Assembly: GCF_020404845.1 (NCBI RefSeq)
Contig: NZ_JAIOJZ010000017.1
Location: forward strand, 1 to 64,000
Reading direction: 5' to 3'
Origin: Streptomyces hyderabadensis
GTDB lineage: Bacteria > Actinomycetota > Actinomycetes > Streptomycetales > Streptomycetaceae
DNA length: 64,000 bases
Part shown: piece after piece, positions 7,652-19,066 of the stretch
How positions within the stretch are numbered: position 1 is the first letter of the stretch
How the letters are laid out: every line of letters begins with the position of its first letter
The notes under the pieces: model-generated
Databases searched by the model: none
What the model was told of the DNA's origin: nothing
Seen by the model: the letters and a program-made list of their open reading frames with translations, nothing else
Program-made: the position numbers and the translations under genes

Positions 7652-8968
7652 CTACGACGCCGGAATCACCGCCGACACCCGAAAACCCCCCGCATCCGTC
7701 GGCCCCGACACGAACACCCCGCCCAGCGCCGCCACCCGCTCCTTCATCCCCACCAGCCCATTGCCCCCCGACGGCAACCGCGCCGACGACGCCGCCGAAG
7801 CCACCGGCGGCGGCTCGTTCTCCACCTGCATCGCAATCTCCGACACCCGGTGCGCCAACCGCACATGCGTCTTCGCACCCGCCGCATGCTTGTGCACGTT
7901 CGTCAACGCCTCCTGCACCACCCGGAACGCCGTCGACTCCACCTCCGCCGCATACAGCCGCACCTCCCCCTCCACCGACAGATTCACGACCATCCCGGCC
8001 GCCTCCGACTGCCCGATCAACTCGTCCAGCTCCGACAGACACGGCCCGTCCGACGACTCCCCGTCCTCCGCCGCCCGCGACGCCGCCGCAGCAGCCGCCA
8101 CCCCCACCGCCGCCAACGGCACCGACGCCCGCTCCGCCCGCGCACCCTCCCCACCACTGCGCAGCACCCCGAGCATCTCCCGCAACTCCGTCAGCGCCTG
8201 CCGCCCCATGTCCCCCACCAGCGCCGCGTTCTTCACCGCCTTCTCCGGATCCTTCCGCGCCACCGCCTGCAACGCCGCCGCATGCACCACCATCAGACTC
8301 ACCCGGTGCGCCACCACGTCGTGCATCTCCCGCGCGATCCGCGTCCGCTCCTCACCCCGCGCCCACTCCGCACGCTCCTCCGCCCGCTCCGCGAGCAACT
8401 GCAACTCACGCTCCAGGCTGTCCGCCCGCTCCCGCAGACTCTCCATCAGCCGACGCCGCTGCCCCACGTACAGCCCCAGCAGCAACGGCGGCGCGGTCAT
8501 CCCCAGGGACGTCGCGATCGATGCGAACGGAAGGAACCACTCCCCCAGCTCCAGACCGTCCCGCGCCATGTCCTGCCCCAGCCGCACGAACGTCACGACC
8601 AGCGTCCCCAGGAACGTCATCCCGGCCAGGGCCCCGATGATCCGCCGCGGCAACTCCGACGCCGCCAGCGTGTACAGGCCGACGACCCCCATCAGGAAAC
8701 CCATCTCGGCCGGCGTGATGGCCAGGGCCACCAGCACCACCGCGATCGGCCACCTCCGCCGCACCACCAGCATCGAACCGGCCAGCAGCCCGAACACCAC
8801 CCCCATCGCGAGCGGAATCCCCGCGTCCCGCGCGAACGGAACCCCCTCCACCGCGCACTCCAGCGCGGACACGGCACCCAGGCCCACATCGAGCACCGCG
8901 CCGCGCCGCCTGTCCCACCACCAAGGCCCACCCCGGGCCGGTACGTGGTCTTCCCCCGTCGTGGTCAT
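7652..8968 (-). CDS. sensor histidine kinase, NarL/DesK type (orphan)
   Basis: 438 residues. Five or six hydrophobic segments (about 25-170) form a membrane sensor without a large outside domain. A coiled linker (175-205) leads to a HisKA_3 dimerisation domain with phospho-acceptor H216 in REMHDVVAH. The ATP-binding domain ends in NGLVGMKERV, the G-box typical of this class. Such kinases normally phosphorylate NarL/LuxR-type regulators encoded next door; none is adjacent, and the nearest in the window are about 14 kb and 25 kb away. Signal unknown. The ATG has GGAGG very close upstream (1 nt spacing), so a slightly different start is possible. Confidence 0.85.
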   Translation of the reverse strand: MTTTGEDHVPARGGPWWWDRRRGAVLDVGLGAVSALECAVEGVPFARDAGIPLAMGVVFGLLAGSMLVVRRRWPIAVVLVALAITPAEMGFLMGVVGLYTLAASELPRRIIGALAGMTFLGTLVVTFVRLGQDMARDGLELGEWFLPFASIATSLGMTAPPLLLGLYVGQRRRLMESLRERADSLERELQLLAERAEERAEWARGEERTRIAREMHDVVAHRVSLMVVHAAALQAVARKDPEKAVKNAALVGDMGRQALTELREMLGVLRSGGEGARAERASVPLAAVGVAAAAAASRAAEDGESSDGPCLSELDELIGQSEAAGMVVNLSVEGEVRLYAAEVESTAFRVVQEALTNVHKHAAGAKTHVRLAHRVSEIAMQVENEPPPVASAASSARLPSGGNGLVGMKERVAALGGVFVSGPTDAGGFRVSAVIPAS

Positions 8969-9096
8969 GCCTCCAGCCTACGGGCGCCGAGCGCCCCTTT
9001 TCCGGTGACTTTCGACAAACGATACGACGCGATATCCCTCGAACTGGCGAACCCCACACCGTCCCCCTCCGGAGCCGAGCATTCCGGCCGGACGGT

Positions 9097-9975
9097 ATGC
9101 CCCTGGCACGTTCACAGAACAAGTACGCGGACTTCGAAGAGCTGCGGGAGCGGGCGGTGGCGCTGCGACGCGAGGGACTCAGCCGACGCCAGATCCGCGA
9201 CCGACTGCACGTCGACAACAACGACATCCTCAACCGCCTCCTGGAAGGCGAGCCGCCCCCGGAGTGGACGAAGCGCCCGAACGCGAAGGACGACGCGAGG
9301 GACCGGGCACGGGAGCTGCGGCTCCAGGGGTGGACGTACGACCAGATCCAGGTGGAGCTGGGGTGCAGCAAGAGTTCCATCTCGCTGTGGGTACGGGACC
9401 TTCCCAAGCCAGACAGGAGGCGCAGTCCCGAGGAGGCTTCGGCCATCGCCAAACGGGGCTGGGAAGCCACACTGCGGCGTCGAGAGGAAGAGCGCCAACA
9501 AGCGAAGGCGGCCTCAAAAAGCACGGTCGGCCACTTGTCCGACCGAGAGCTGTACCTGGCGGGAGTAGCCCTCTACTGGGCCGAGGGCACCAAGGACAAG
9601 CCGTACAGCCGCCGCGAGAGACTGCAGTTCATCAACAGCGACCCCAACGTCATCACCTTCTTCATGCGCTGGCTGGACGTACTCGGCGTCGCACGCGAGC
9701 GTGTGCGGTTCCGCGTGAGCATCCACGAGTCGGCCAACGTGGCGGAGGCCGAAGAGTTCTGGGCCCGCCTGGTCGGCGTGGACACCGCCGCTTTCCAGAC
9801 GCCCACCCTCAAGAAGCACAACCCGAAGACAAACCGCAAGAACACCTCGGACGCCTATCACGGTTGCCTGGTCATCTACGTACTGAAGAGCGCCGACTTG
9901 TACCGTCGCATGGAGGGCGCCTGGTACGGCATAGTAGGTGCTGCTTCCGCGGCCGATCCATCAAATCGGACATAG
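9097..9975 (+). CDS. unrecognised protein with two HTH-like segments and a LAGLIDADG-like core
   Basis: 292 residues, no family I can name with certainty. Residues 13-50 and 66-100 each look like a helix-turn-helix of recombinase/transposase type (GLSRRQIRDRLHV, GWTYDQIQVELGCSKSSISLWV). A basic region follows, then residues 152-230 read LYLAGVALYWAEGTKDK...LQFINSDPNVITFFMRWL, which resembles one LAGLIDADG homing-endonuclease repeat as found in WhiA-type or intein nucleases. Fewer codons end in G/C than in neighbours near the 3' end. It stops 6 bp before tRNA-Gln. DNA binding is a reasonable inference. A nuclease role is only a possibility; a domesticated homing endonuclease used as a regulator is the alternative. 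Confidence 0.55.
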   Translation: MPLARSQNKYADFEELRERAVALRREGLSRRQIRDRLHVDNNDILNRLLEGEPPPEWTKRPNAKDDARDRARELRLQGWTYDQIQVELGCSKSSISLWVRDLPKPDRRRSPEEASAIAKRGWEATLRRREEERQQAKAASKSTVGHLSDRELYLAGVALYWAEGTKDKPYSRRERLQFINSDPNVITFFMRWLDVLGVARERVRFRVSIHESANVAEAEEFWARLVGVDTAAFQTPTLKKHNPKTNRKNTSDAYHGCLVIYVLKSADLYRRMEGAWYGIVGAASAADPSNRT

Positions 9976-9981
9976 CGGTAA

Positions 9982-10052
9982 TCCCGGGTCGTCTAAGGGC
10001 AAGACGTCAGATTTTGGTTCTGATCATGGGGGTTCGAGTCCTCCCCCGGGAG
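9982..10052 (+). tRNA. tRNA-Gln (anticodon TTG)
   Basis: A full 71-nt cloverleaf can be folded. The acceptor TCCCGGG (9982-9988) pairs with CCCGGGA (10045-10051), followed by discriminator G at 10052. The D stem is GTC/GAC, the anticodon stem TCAGA/TCTGA with loop TTTTGGT, the variable region 4 nt, and the T stem GGGGG/CCTCC with loop TTCGAGT. The anticodon TTG reads CAA. CCA is not encoded (GCA follows). Confidence 0.95.
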
Positions 10053-10176
10053 CACATGCTCAGTTCGGGTCCTGACGGCGAAAGCCACAGTCAGGGCCCG
10101 CACTCATGTCCCCCACGAACCACCCCGGTATCCTGCGGATGTCCACCCCCACCCCCTCAAAGCCGAAGGGCATCCC

Positions 10177-11625
10177 GTGAGCGCCATTCGCCCGGCAGCC
10201 GTCGTCGTTCTCGCAGCGGGTGAGGGCACCCGTATGAAGTCGGCCACACCCAAGGTCCTGCACGAGCTGTGCGGCCGGTCGCTGGTCGGGCACGTGCTCG
10301 CCGCCGCCGGCGAGCTGGACCCCGAGAACCTGGTCGCCGTCGTCGGGCACGCCCGCGAGCAGGTCACCGCGCACCTCGCCGAGGTCGCCCCTGGGGTACG
10401 CACCGCCGTCCAGGAGCAGCAGAACGGCACCGGGCACGCCGTGCGGATGGGGCTGGAGGCGCTGGGCGGTGCCGTGGACGGGACCGTCGTCGTGGTCTGC
10501 GGGGACACCCCGCTCCTGACCGGCGAGACGCTCAAGGCGCTCGCCGCCACGCACTCCGCTGACGGGAACGCCGTGACCGTGCTGACGGCCGAGGTGCCGG
10601 ACGCGACGGGGTACGGGCGGATCGTGCGGGACGGGGCCTCGGGTGCCGTGACGGCGATCGTGGAGCACAAGGACGCGTCGGAGTCGCAGCGGGCGATCCG
10701 GGAGATCAACTCGGGTGTGTTCGCCTTCGACGGGCAGTTGCTCGCGGACGCGCTGGGCAAGGTGCGCACAGACAACAGCCAGGGCGAGGAGTACCTCACG
10801 GACGTGCTCGGCATCCTGCGTGAGGCGGGGCACCGGGTGGGCGCGTCGGTGGCCGGGGATCACCGGGAGATCGCGGGGATCAACAACCGGGTGCAGCTCG
10901 CGGAGGCGCGCCGGATTCTCAACGAGCGGCTGCTGACGGAGGCGATGCTGGCCGGCGTGACCGTGGTGGACCCGGCGACGACGTGGGTGGACGTGACGGT
11001 GACGTTCGAGCAGGACGTGGTCGTGCACCCGGGTACGCAGCTGCACGGCTCGACGCATCTCGCCGAGGGCTGCGAGGTCGGGCCGAACACCCGGCTGACG
11101 GACACGCGGGTGGACGCGGGGGCGCGGGTGGACAACACGGTGGCCGTCAGCGCGCACGTCGGTCCGCAGGCTTCGGTCGGGCCGTACGCGTATCTGCGGC
11201 CGGGTACCCGGCTGGGGCTGAAGTCGAAGATCGGTACGTTCGTCGAGGCGAAGAACTCGTCGATCGGCGAGGGGACGAAGGTTCCGCACCTGTCCTACAT
11301 GGGTGATGCGACGGTCGGTGACTTCACGAACATCGGTGCCGCGAGTGTGTTCGTGAACTACGACGGTCAGGACAAGCACCACACGACGATCGGCTCGCAC
11401 TGCCGTACGGGTTCGGACAACATGTTTGTGGCTCCTGTCACGGTCGGGGACGGTGCCTACACCGCTGCCGGCTCGGTGATCACGAAGGACGTGCCGCCCG
11501 GTTCGCTGGCTGTGGCCCGTGGCCAGCAGCGGAATATCGAGGGTTGGGTGGCCCGGAAGCGGCCGGGGAGCGCGGCGGCGAAGGCGGCCGAGGCGGTGTC
11601 CCGTGAGGCGGGCGGCGAAGACTGA
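10177..11625 (+). CDS. glmU: bifunctional UDP-GlcNAc pyrophosphorylase / GlcN-1-P acetyltransferase GlmU
   Basis: 482 residues. It makes UDP-N-acetylglucosamine in the cytoplasm from glucosamine-1-phosphate, acetyl-CoA and UTP, feeding peptidoglycan precursors. The N-terminal uridylyltransferase has the [11 protein letters not shown] loop near residue 10 and the [10 protein letters not shown] and CGDTPLL motifs. The C-terminal half is a left-handed beta-helix with hexapeptide repeats and the acetyltransferase segments VEAKNS and [11 protein letters not shown]. Length is usual for actinobacteria. It starts with GTG, about 125 bp downstream of tRNA-Gln, and lies upstream of prs in the conserved actinobacterial order. 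Confidence 0.96.
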   Translation: MSAIRPAAVVVLAAGEGTRMKSATPKVLHELCGRSLVGHVLAAAGELDPENLVAVVGHAREQVTAHLAEVAPGVRTAVQEQQNGTGHAVRMGLEALGGAVDGTVVVVCGDTPLLTGETLKALAATHSADGNAVTVLTAEVPDATGYGRIVRDGASGAVTAIVEHKDASESQRAIREINSGVFAFDGQLLADALGKVRTDNSQGEEYLTDVLGILREAGHRVGASVAGDHREIAGINNRVQLAEARRILNERLLTEAMLAGVTVVDPATTWVDVTVTFEQDVVVHPGTQLHGSTHLAEGCEVGPNTRLTDTRVDAGARVDNTVAVSAHVGPQASVGPYAYLRPGTRLGLKSKIGTFVEAKNSSIGEGTKVPHLSYMGDATVGDFTNIGAASVFVNYDGQDKHHTTIGSHCRTGSDNMFVAPVTVGDGAYTAAGSVITKDVPPGSLAVARGQQRNIEGWVARKRPGSAAAKAAEAVSREAGGED

Positions 11626-11756
11626 CCGGAAACCGGCGCGTCGAACACGGCGTACCGTGATAAGTGCACATCCGCACCCCACCAGCTGAGACGCCCCCGC
11701 GGCCAGCGGGAGAGCGCCTGTGACGCTCAGCTGCGAACCTCTGAGGAGAAAGTGCT

Positions 11757-12731
11757 GTGACCGGGATCAAGACGACCGGCGAGAAGAAGTTGATGTTCTT
11801 CTCCGGCCGCGCACACCCCGAGCTTGCCGAGGAGGTCGCCGAGCAGTTGGGTGTCGGGGTCGTCCCGACGAAGGCCTTCGACTTCGCCAACGGTGAGATC
11901 TATGTGCGGTATCAGGAGTCGGCGCGTGGTGCGGACTGTTTCCTGATCCAGAGCCACACGGCTCCGATCAACAAGTGGGTCATGGAGCAGTTGATCATGA
12001 TCGACGCGCTGAAGCGTGCGTCGGCCCGCTCCATCACCGTCATCGTGCCGTTCTACGGTTACGCGCGGCAGGACAAGAAGCACCGGGGGCGTGAACCGAT
12101 TTCGGCGCGTCTGATCGCGGATCTGATGAAGACCGCGGGTGCGGACCGGATCCTGGCGGTGGATCTGCACACGGACCAGATCCAGGGCTTCTTCGACGGT
12201 CCGGTGGACCACCTGTTCGCGCTGCCGCTGCTGGCGGACTACGTGGGTGCGAAGGTGGACCGTTCGAAGCTGACGGTGGTGTCGCCGGACGCGGGCCGGG
12301 TGCGGGTGGCGGACCGTTGGTGCGACCGTCTGGGCGCTCCGCTGGCGATCGTGCACAAGCGGCGTGACAAGGACGTGGCGAACCAGGTCACGGTGCACGA
12401 GGTCGTGGGCGACGTGAAGGGGCGCATCTGCGTCCTCGTCGACGACATGATCGACACGGGCGGCACCATCTGCGCCGCGGCGGACGCGTTGTTCGCGCAC
12501 GGTGCGGAGGACGTGATCGTGACGGCGACGCACGGTGTGCTGTCGGGTCCGGCGGCGGACCGGCTGAAGAACTCGAAGGTGAGCGAGTTCGTGTTCACGA
12601 ACACGCTGCCGTCGGCGAGTGAGCTGGAGCTGGACAAGATCACGGTGCTGTCGATCGCGCCGACGATCGCGCGTGCGGTGCGCGAGGTGTTCGAGGACGG
12701 TTCGGTGACGAGCCTGTTCGACGAGCAGTGA
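11757..12731 (+). CDS. prs: ribose-phosphate pyrophosphokinase (PRPP synthase)
   Basis: 324 residues, the normal length. It converts ribose-5-phosphate and ATP to PRPP for purine, pyrimidine, histidine, tryptophan and NAD synthesis. Visible motifs are the catalytic flexible loop region (YARQDKKHRGREPIS), VDLHTDQIQGFF, SPDAGRVRVADRW, and the PRPP-binding loop VLVDDMIDTGGTI. GTG start with GAGGAGAAA upstream. It follows glmU by 131 bp and precedes rplY; the hairpin at 12794-12853 probably ends its transcript. Confidence 0.96.
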   Translation: MTGIKTTGEKKLMFFSGRAHPELAEEVAEQLGVGVVPTKAFDFANGEIYVRYQESARGADCFLIQSHTAPINKWVMEQLIMIDALKRASARSITVIVPFYGYARQDKKHRGREPISARLIADLMKTAGADRILAVDLHTDQIQGFFDGPVDHLFALPLLADYVGAKVDRSKLTVVSPDAGRVRVADRWCDRLGAPLAIVHKRRDKDVANQVTVHEVVGDVKGRICVLVDDMIDTGGTICAAADALFAHGAEDVIVTATHGVLSGPAADRLKNSKVSEFVFTNTLPSASELELDKITVLSIAPTIARAVREVFEDGSVTSLFDEQ

Positions 12732-12793
12732 GCGTCGTGGGCTCTGTGCAGTAACCGTTCTGCAGGCTCCGGTACCGCCTGTTGATCGTTTTG

Positions 12794-12853
12794 GGTACGG
12801 CCTTCCTCTCCGAGTAGACTGCTGAAGTTGCTCGGCGAGGGAGGCCGTACCCG
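12794..12853 (+). promoter_or_regulatory. 22-bp hairpin with a -10 box in its loop, between prs and rplY
   Basis: The left arm 12794-12815 and right arm 12832-12853 pair at 21 of 22 positions (one G-U, one mismatch). They enclose a 16-nt loop that begins with TAGACT (12816-12821), a good -10 hexamer with TTGGGT 18 bp upstream as a possible -35. Read from prs the transcript would fold into a terminator-like hairpin. Transcription starting near 12828 for rplY would include only the right arm. Both readings are inference from sequence. Confidence 0.6.
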
Positions 12854-12952
12854 TGTTCGCGGGTGTGGCGCTCCGTTATCGACGCGCTCTTCGTAGCAGG
12901 CCGTTCGTGGCCGGGTGACCACGTCCGTTCCTGATTTCCACGAGGAGTGATC

Positions 12953-13549
12953 ATGTCCGAGGTGAAGCTCACCGCCGAGACGCGTACCGAGTTCGGCAAG
13001 GGTGCCGCGCGTCGTATCCGCCGTGACAACAAGGTTCCCGGTGTGCTGTACGGCCACGGTTCGGACCCGCTGCACCTGACCCTGCCGGGTCACGAGCTGC
13101 TGCTGGCGCTGCGTACGTCGAACGTGCTGATCGCGCTGGACATCGACGGCAAGACCAACGAGCTGGCGATCCCGAAGTCCGTGCAGCGTGACCCGATCAA
13201 GGGCTTCCTGGAGCATGTCGACCTGCAGCTGGTGAAGCGCGGCGAGACCGTGTCGGTCGAGATCCCGGTGCAGGCCGAGGGCGAGCTGGCCCCGGGCGGT
13301 TACCTGCTGGAGTACGTCCTGGACGCGCTGCCGGTCGAGGCCGAGGCCACGCACATCCCGGAGCAGGTCACCGTGTCGGTGGCTGGTCTGGAGGCCGGTG
13401 CCTCGATCCACGCCAAGGACATCGCGCTGCCGTCCGGCGTGAAGCTGGACGTGGACGGTGACACCGTGGTGCTGCAGGTCCTGGCCGCGCAGGCCGAGGA
13501 GGCCCCGGCCGAGGGTGCGGGCGAGGGCGAAGAGGCCGCCGAGGCCTGA
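12953..13549 (+). CDS. rplY: 50S ribosomal protein bL25 (Ctc/TL5 form)
   Basis: 198 residues. It binds 5S rRNA in the large ribosomal subunit. The N-terminal L25 domain (KLTAETRTEFGKGAARRIRR) is followed by the longer beta-rich Ctc/TL5 domain (VEIPVQAEGELAPGG). An acidic Ala/Glu tail ends it. ATG 12953 has GAGGAG 5 nt upstream; a GTG two codons earlier (12947) overlaps that site and is rejected. A terminator-like stem follows at 13573-13607. Confidence 0.95.
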   Translation: MSEVKLTAETRTEFGKGAARRIRRDNKVPGVLYGHGSDPLHLTLPGHELLLALRTSNVLIALDIDGKTNELAIPKSVQRDPIKGFLEHVDLQLVKRGETVSVEIPVQAEGELAPGGYLLEYVLDALPVEAEATHIPEQVTVSVAGLEAGASIHAKDIALPSGVKLDVDGDTVVLQVLAAQAEEAPAEGAGEGEEAAEA

Positions 13550-13572
13550 TCCTCCCTTACGGTCATCGTGTG

Positions 13573-13607
13573 GTCGGCCGCTGTTCCCGTGCGGGGCAGC
13601 GGCCGAC
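13573..13607 (+). terminator. hairpin after rplY
   Basis: GTCGGCCGCTG (13573-13583) and CAGCGGCCGAC (13597-13607) are perfectly complementary with a 13-nt loop, 24 bp after the rplY stop and upstream of pth. No U-tract, as usual in Streptomyces. Confidence 0.65.
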
Positions 13608-13652
13608 GCGTATGTGTGGACGGGTCATTACGGTACGGGTGGTTGAGGAGAC

Positions 13653-14255
13653 ATGGACGTGACGACGGACGCGGGCGCTCCGTGGCTGGTGGCCGGCCTC
13701 GGGAATCCGGGCCCCGAGTACGCCGCGAACCGGCACAACGTCGGTTTCATGGTGGCGGACCTGCTGGCGGAGCGGATCGGGGCGCGCTTCAAGCGGCACG
13801 GCAAGGCGCAGGCGCAGGTGGTCGAGGGGCGGATCGGTCCGCCGGGGCCGGCGAACCGGCGGGTGATCCTGGCGAAGCCGATGTCGTTCATGAACGTGTC
13901 GGGCGGTCCGGTGACGGCGCTGCGGGACTTCTACAAGGTTCCGGTCGGCAACATCGTGGCGGTGCACGACGAGCTGGACATCGACTACGGCGTGCTGCGG
14001 CTGAAGCTGGGCGGCGGGGACAACGGGCACAACGGCCTGAAGTCGATCACGAAGTCGCTGGGCCCGGACTACCACCGGGTGCGGTTCGGGATCGGGCGGC
14101 CGCCGGGGCGGATGCCGGTGGCGGATTTCGTGCTGCGGGACTTCTCGTCGGCGGAGCGCAAGGAGCTGGACTACTTCGTCGACCGGGCGGCGGACGCGGT
14201 GGAGGCTCTGGTGATCGAGGGTCTTGAGCGGGCGCAGAGCGCGTACAACTCCTGA
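13653..14255 (+). CDS. pth: peptidyl-tRNA hydrolase
   Basis: 200 residues. It releases tRNA from peptidyl-tRNAs dropped by the ribosome. Family motifs are present in order: [19 protein letters not shown] (including the catalytic His of NRHNVG), [35 protein letters not shown] and [17 protein letters not shown] precedes the ATG closely. The rplY-pth neighbourhood is conserved in actinobacteria. Confidence 0.95.
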   Translation: MDVTTDAGAPWLVAGLGNPGPEYAANRHNVGFMVADLLAERIGARFKRHGKAQAQVVEGRIGPPGPANRRVILAKPMSFMNVSGGPVTALRDFYKVPVGNIVAVHDELDIDYGVLRLKLGGGDNGHNGLKSITKSLGPDYHRVRFGIGRPPGRMPVADFVLRDFSSAERKELDYFVDRAADAVEALVIEGLERAQSAYNS

Positions 14256-14307
14256 CTTGTCCGTCGATGGTGCGCGGGTGAGTTGACCGGGCGCGTAGGT
14301 ATGGCCA

Positions 14308-14838
14308 ATGATCCCGGCCATGCCTGCCTCTGCCGCCGCCGCTGCTCGTGCCCGTCAGGCCTCCTCCGCGTCCTCGGCGTCCGCCGTCCTGTTGCGGTTC
14401 GGGCGGGTCGCGGCGATGGGGACGGTCGCGGTGCTGATCCTGATCGCGGGTGTGTGGGCGTCCTGGGGTACGGCGCAGCACGTGCTGCTGACCAAGGGGC
14501 GGGAGCAGGGCACGGTCGAGGTGACGCGGTGCGGTGGCGGGGTGTGCAGTGGGCCGTACTCGCCGGTGTCGGCGGGGTCGCAGGCGCGGGAGCGGGTCGT
14601 CATCGAGGACTCGGTGGCGGTGGCGAAGGGGCGGACGTACAGCGTGGTGTTGAAGCCGGGCAGTGGGGACGCGGTGCGTTCGGGGCCGGCGGGGATTCTG
14701 TATGCGTGGGTGCCGTTGGGTGGGGCGTTGTTGCTGGCGTCGGTGGTCGTGGCGGGTGGGTTGCGGCGGACTCGGGTGGCGTGGGGGATGGCGGGGGCGG
14801 GGGTTGTGCTGCTGACGGCGGCGTTTTTCGCGGTGTGA
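14308..14838 (+). CDS. small membrane protein of unknown function
   Basis: 176 residues, no family recognised. An Ala/Ser-rich N-terminus leads into a first membrane helix at about 37-53 (MGTVAVLILIAGVWASW). An outside loop of about 75 residues contains one close Cys pair (RCGGGVCSGPY). Two further helices follow (ILYAWVPLGGALLLASVVV and a C-terminal one). The loop Cys pair may form a disulphide outside the cell. An alternative ATG exists 12 bp downstream. The gene sits between pth and the terminator at 14863. Confidence 0.6.
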   Translation: MIPAMPASAAAAARARQASSASSASAVLLRFGRVAAMGTVAVLILIAGVWASWGTAQHVLLTKGREQGTVEVTRCGGGVCSGPYSPVSAGSQARERVVIEDSVAVAKGRTYSVVLKPGSGDAVRSGPAGILYAWVPLGGALLLASVVVAGGLRRTRVAWGMAGAGVVLLTAAFFAV

Positions 14839-14862
14839 GGTTTTCCCGTACGACGACGTGAC

Positions 14863-14895
14863 GGTGCCCCGGACTCTGTAGGAGTTCGGGGCACC
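14863..14895 (+). terminator. bidirectional-looking hairpin after the membrane gene
   Basis: A 14-bp stem (14863-14876 with 14882-14895; one G-U pair) with the 5-nt loop TGTAG and TGTTTT just after it. It lies 24 bp past the stop of the small membrane protein gene. This is a strong intrinsic terminator. Confidence 0.85.
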
Positions 14896-14917
14896 GGTGT
14901 TTTCACGTGCGGGGCGT

Positions 14918-15009
14918 CGGGGTGGGCGCGGGGTGGGGCGCGCAGCCCGGCGCTTACGTGGTGCCGCCTGCGCCCACCCGTGCCGCCCCAGCGGCACGAC
15001 TGCCCGCAG
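14918..15009. repeat. dispersed structured repeat, copy 1
   Basis: About 92 bp. An outer stem GGGTGGGCGC (14920-14929) pairs with GCGCCCACCC (14970-14979). It is followed directly by a perfect hairpin GTGCCGC-CCCA-GCGGCAC (14980-14997) and ACTGCCCGCAG. A second copy with the same layout lies at 33992-34081. It abuts the 3' end of ppc. Confidence 0.8.
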
Positions 15010-15015
15010 GCTGGG

Positions 15016-17751
<2,736 letters not shown>

Positions 17752-18055
17752 AGGTGCGGCTCCTTGCAGTGTTGAAGCTCGTCTGGGAGGGAACCCGGAC
17801 GGCCGTCTCGCGCGGCGGGCGCCGCTTACCGGGCCGGACGTCCGGGAAGTAATCAGAGCGGACCGCGCTGTCCGACCGACTCCCAGGATAGGTGTCGGCC
17901 AGGACGCGCAGGCTCTGGGGCTCTTGCCGCGCGGCCACGCACTGCCATACTTACGTCGCCGTAGGTTACGGAACCGTAGGAAATCCGTGCATGGTTCCGC
18001 GGCCCGGCACCGGCCACACCACACGACCCCACCCTCGACCCCACAGGGGACGCGC
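17752..18055. other. divergent ppc / desaturase intergenic region (304 bp)
   Basis: No gene seen. It holds the ppc leader and the desaturase promoter region, including the phased TACG/CCGTA operator array at 17952-17978. The purine-rich AGGGGA ribosome site of the desaturase is at 18045-18050. Confidence 0.6.
17952..17978 (+). promoter_or_regulatory. candidate TetR operator array upstream of the desaturase
   Basis: Two adjoining palindromes, TACG-tcgc-CGTA (17952-17963) and TACGG-aa-CCGTA (17967-17978), are themselves joined as CCGTA-ggt-TACGG. The array ends 77 bp before the desaturase ATG. The TetR gene in the same operon is the obvious candidate to bind it (autoregulation); this is inference. 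Confidence 0.6.
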
Positions 18056-19066
18056 ATGACCACGAGTTCCGATGTGATCCCAGACGCTCCGCAGCCGACC
18101 GACTCCGCCGCGGCGCCCTCCGCCACGCTGGGTGGTGAGCAGAAGCGGTCGATCGAGCAGATCACGCTGCTGCTGTTCATCACCATCCCGTTCCTCGCGC
18201 TGGTGGCGGCGGTGCCACTGGCCTGGGGCTGGGGCGTGAGCTGGCTGGACCTGGCGCTGCTGGTCTTCTTCTACTTCCTGGGCTGCCACGGCATCACCAT
18301 CGGGTTCCACCGACACTTCACCCATGGTTCCTTCAAGGCGAAACGGCCGTTGAAGATCGCGTTGGCGATCGCGGGCTCGATGGCGGTCGAGGGGCCGCTG
18401 GTCCGCTGGGTGGCCGACCACCGCAAGCACCACAAGTTCTCCGACGACGAGGGCGACCCGCATTCGCCGTGGCGGTACGGCGAGACGGTGCCGGCCCTGA
18501 TCAAGGGCCTGTGGTGGGCGCACATCGCCTGGATGTTCGACGAGGAGCAGACGCCGCAGGACAAGTACGCGCCGGACCTGATCAAGGACCCCGCGCTGCG
18601 TGCGGTCTCCCGTCAGTTCGTCCTGTGGACCGTGGTGTCCCTGGCGCTGCCCGCGCTGATCGGCGGGCTGGTGACGATGTCCTGGTGGGGTGCGTTCACC
18701 GGGTTCTTCTGGGGTTCACTCGTGCGGGTGGCGTTGCTGCACCACGTGACCTGGTCGATCAATTCGATCTGCCACGCGGTGGGCAAGCGGCCCTTCAAGT
18801 CCCGGGACCGCTCGGGCAATGTCTGGTGGCTGGCGATCCTGTCCTGCGGTGAGTCGTGGCACAACCTGCACCACGCGGACCCGACCTCGGCGCGGCACGG
18901 TGTGATGCGCGGCCAGCTGGACTCCTCGGCCCGGCTGATCCGCTGGTTCGAGCAGCTCGGGTGGGCGTACGACGTGCGCTGGCCGTCACGCTCGCGTATC
19001 GATTCACGCCGCAACACGGATCAGGACGGCGCCCGCCGCCGGAAGGAGACCGCGAAGGCGGCATGA
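18056..19066 (+). CDS. acyl-CoA / fatty acid desaturase
   Basis: 336 residues. A membrane di-iron desaturase that introduces a double bond into fatty acyl-CoA, probably delta-9. All three histidine boxes are visible: HRHFTH (within [11 protein letters not shown]), HRKHH and HNLHH. They are set between paired membrane helices, with a basic C-terminal tail. ATG 18056 has AGGGGA 5 nt upstream; the frame runs far upstream but without homology. The stop overlaps the TetR start (ATGA), so the two are translationally coupled. Regulation by that TetR through the palindromes at 17952-17978 is likely. Confidence 0.9.
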   Translation: MTTSSDVIPDAPQPTDSAAAPSATLGGEQKRSIEQITLLLFITIPFLALVAAVPLAWGWGVSWLDLALLVFFYFLGCHGITIGFHRHFTHGSFKAKRPLKIALAIAGSMAVEGPLVRWVADHRKHHKFSDDEGDPHSPWRYGETVPALIKGLWWAHIAWMFDEEQTPQDKYAPDLIKDPALRAVSRQFVLWTVVSLALPALIGGLVTMSWWGAFTGFFWGSLVRVALLHHVTWSINSICHAVGKRPFKSRDRSGNVWWLAILSCGESWHNLHHADPTSARHGVMRGQLDSSARLIRWFEQLGWAYDVRWPSRSRIDSRRNTDQDGARRRKETAKAA

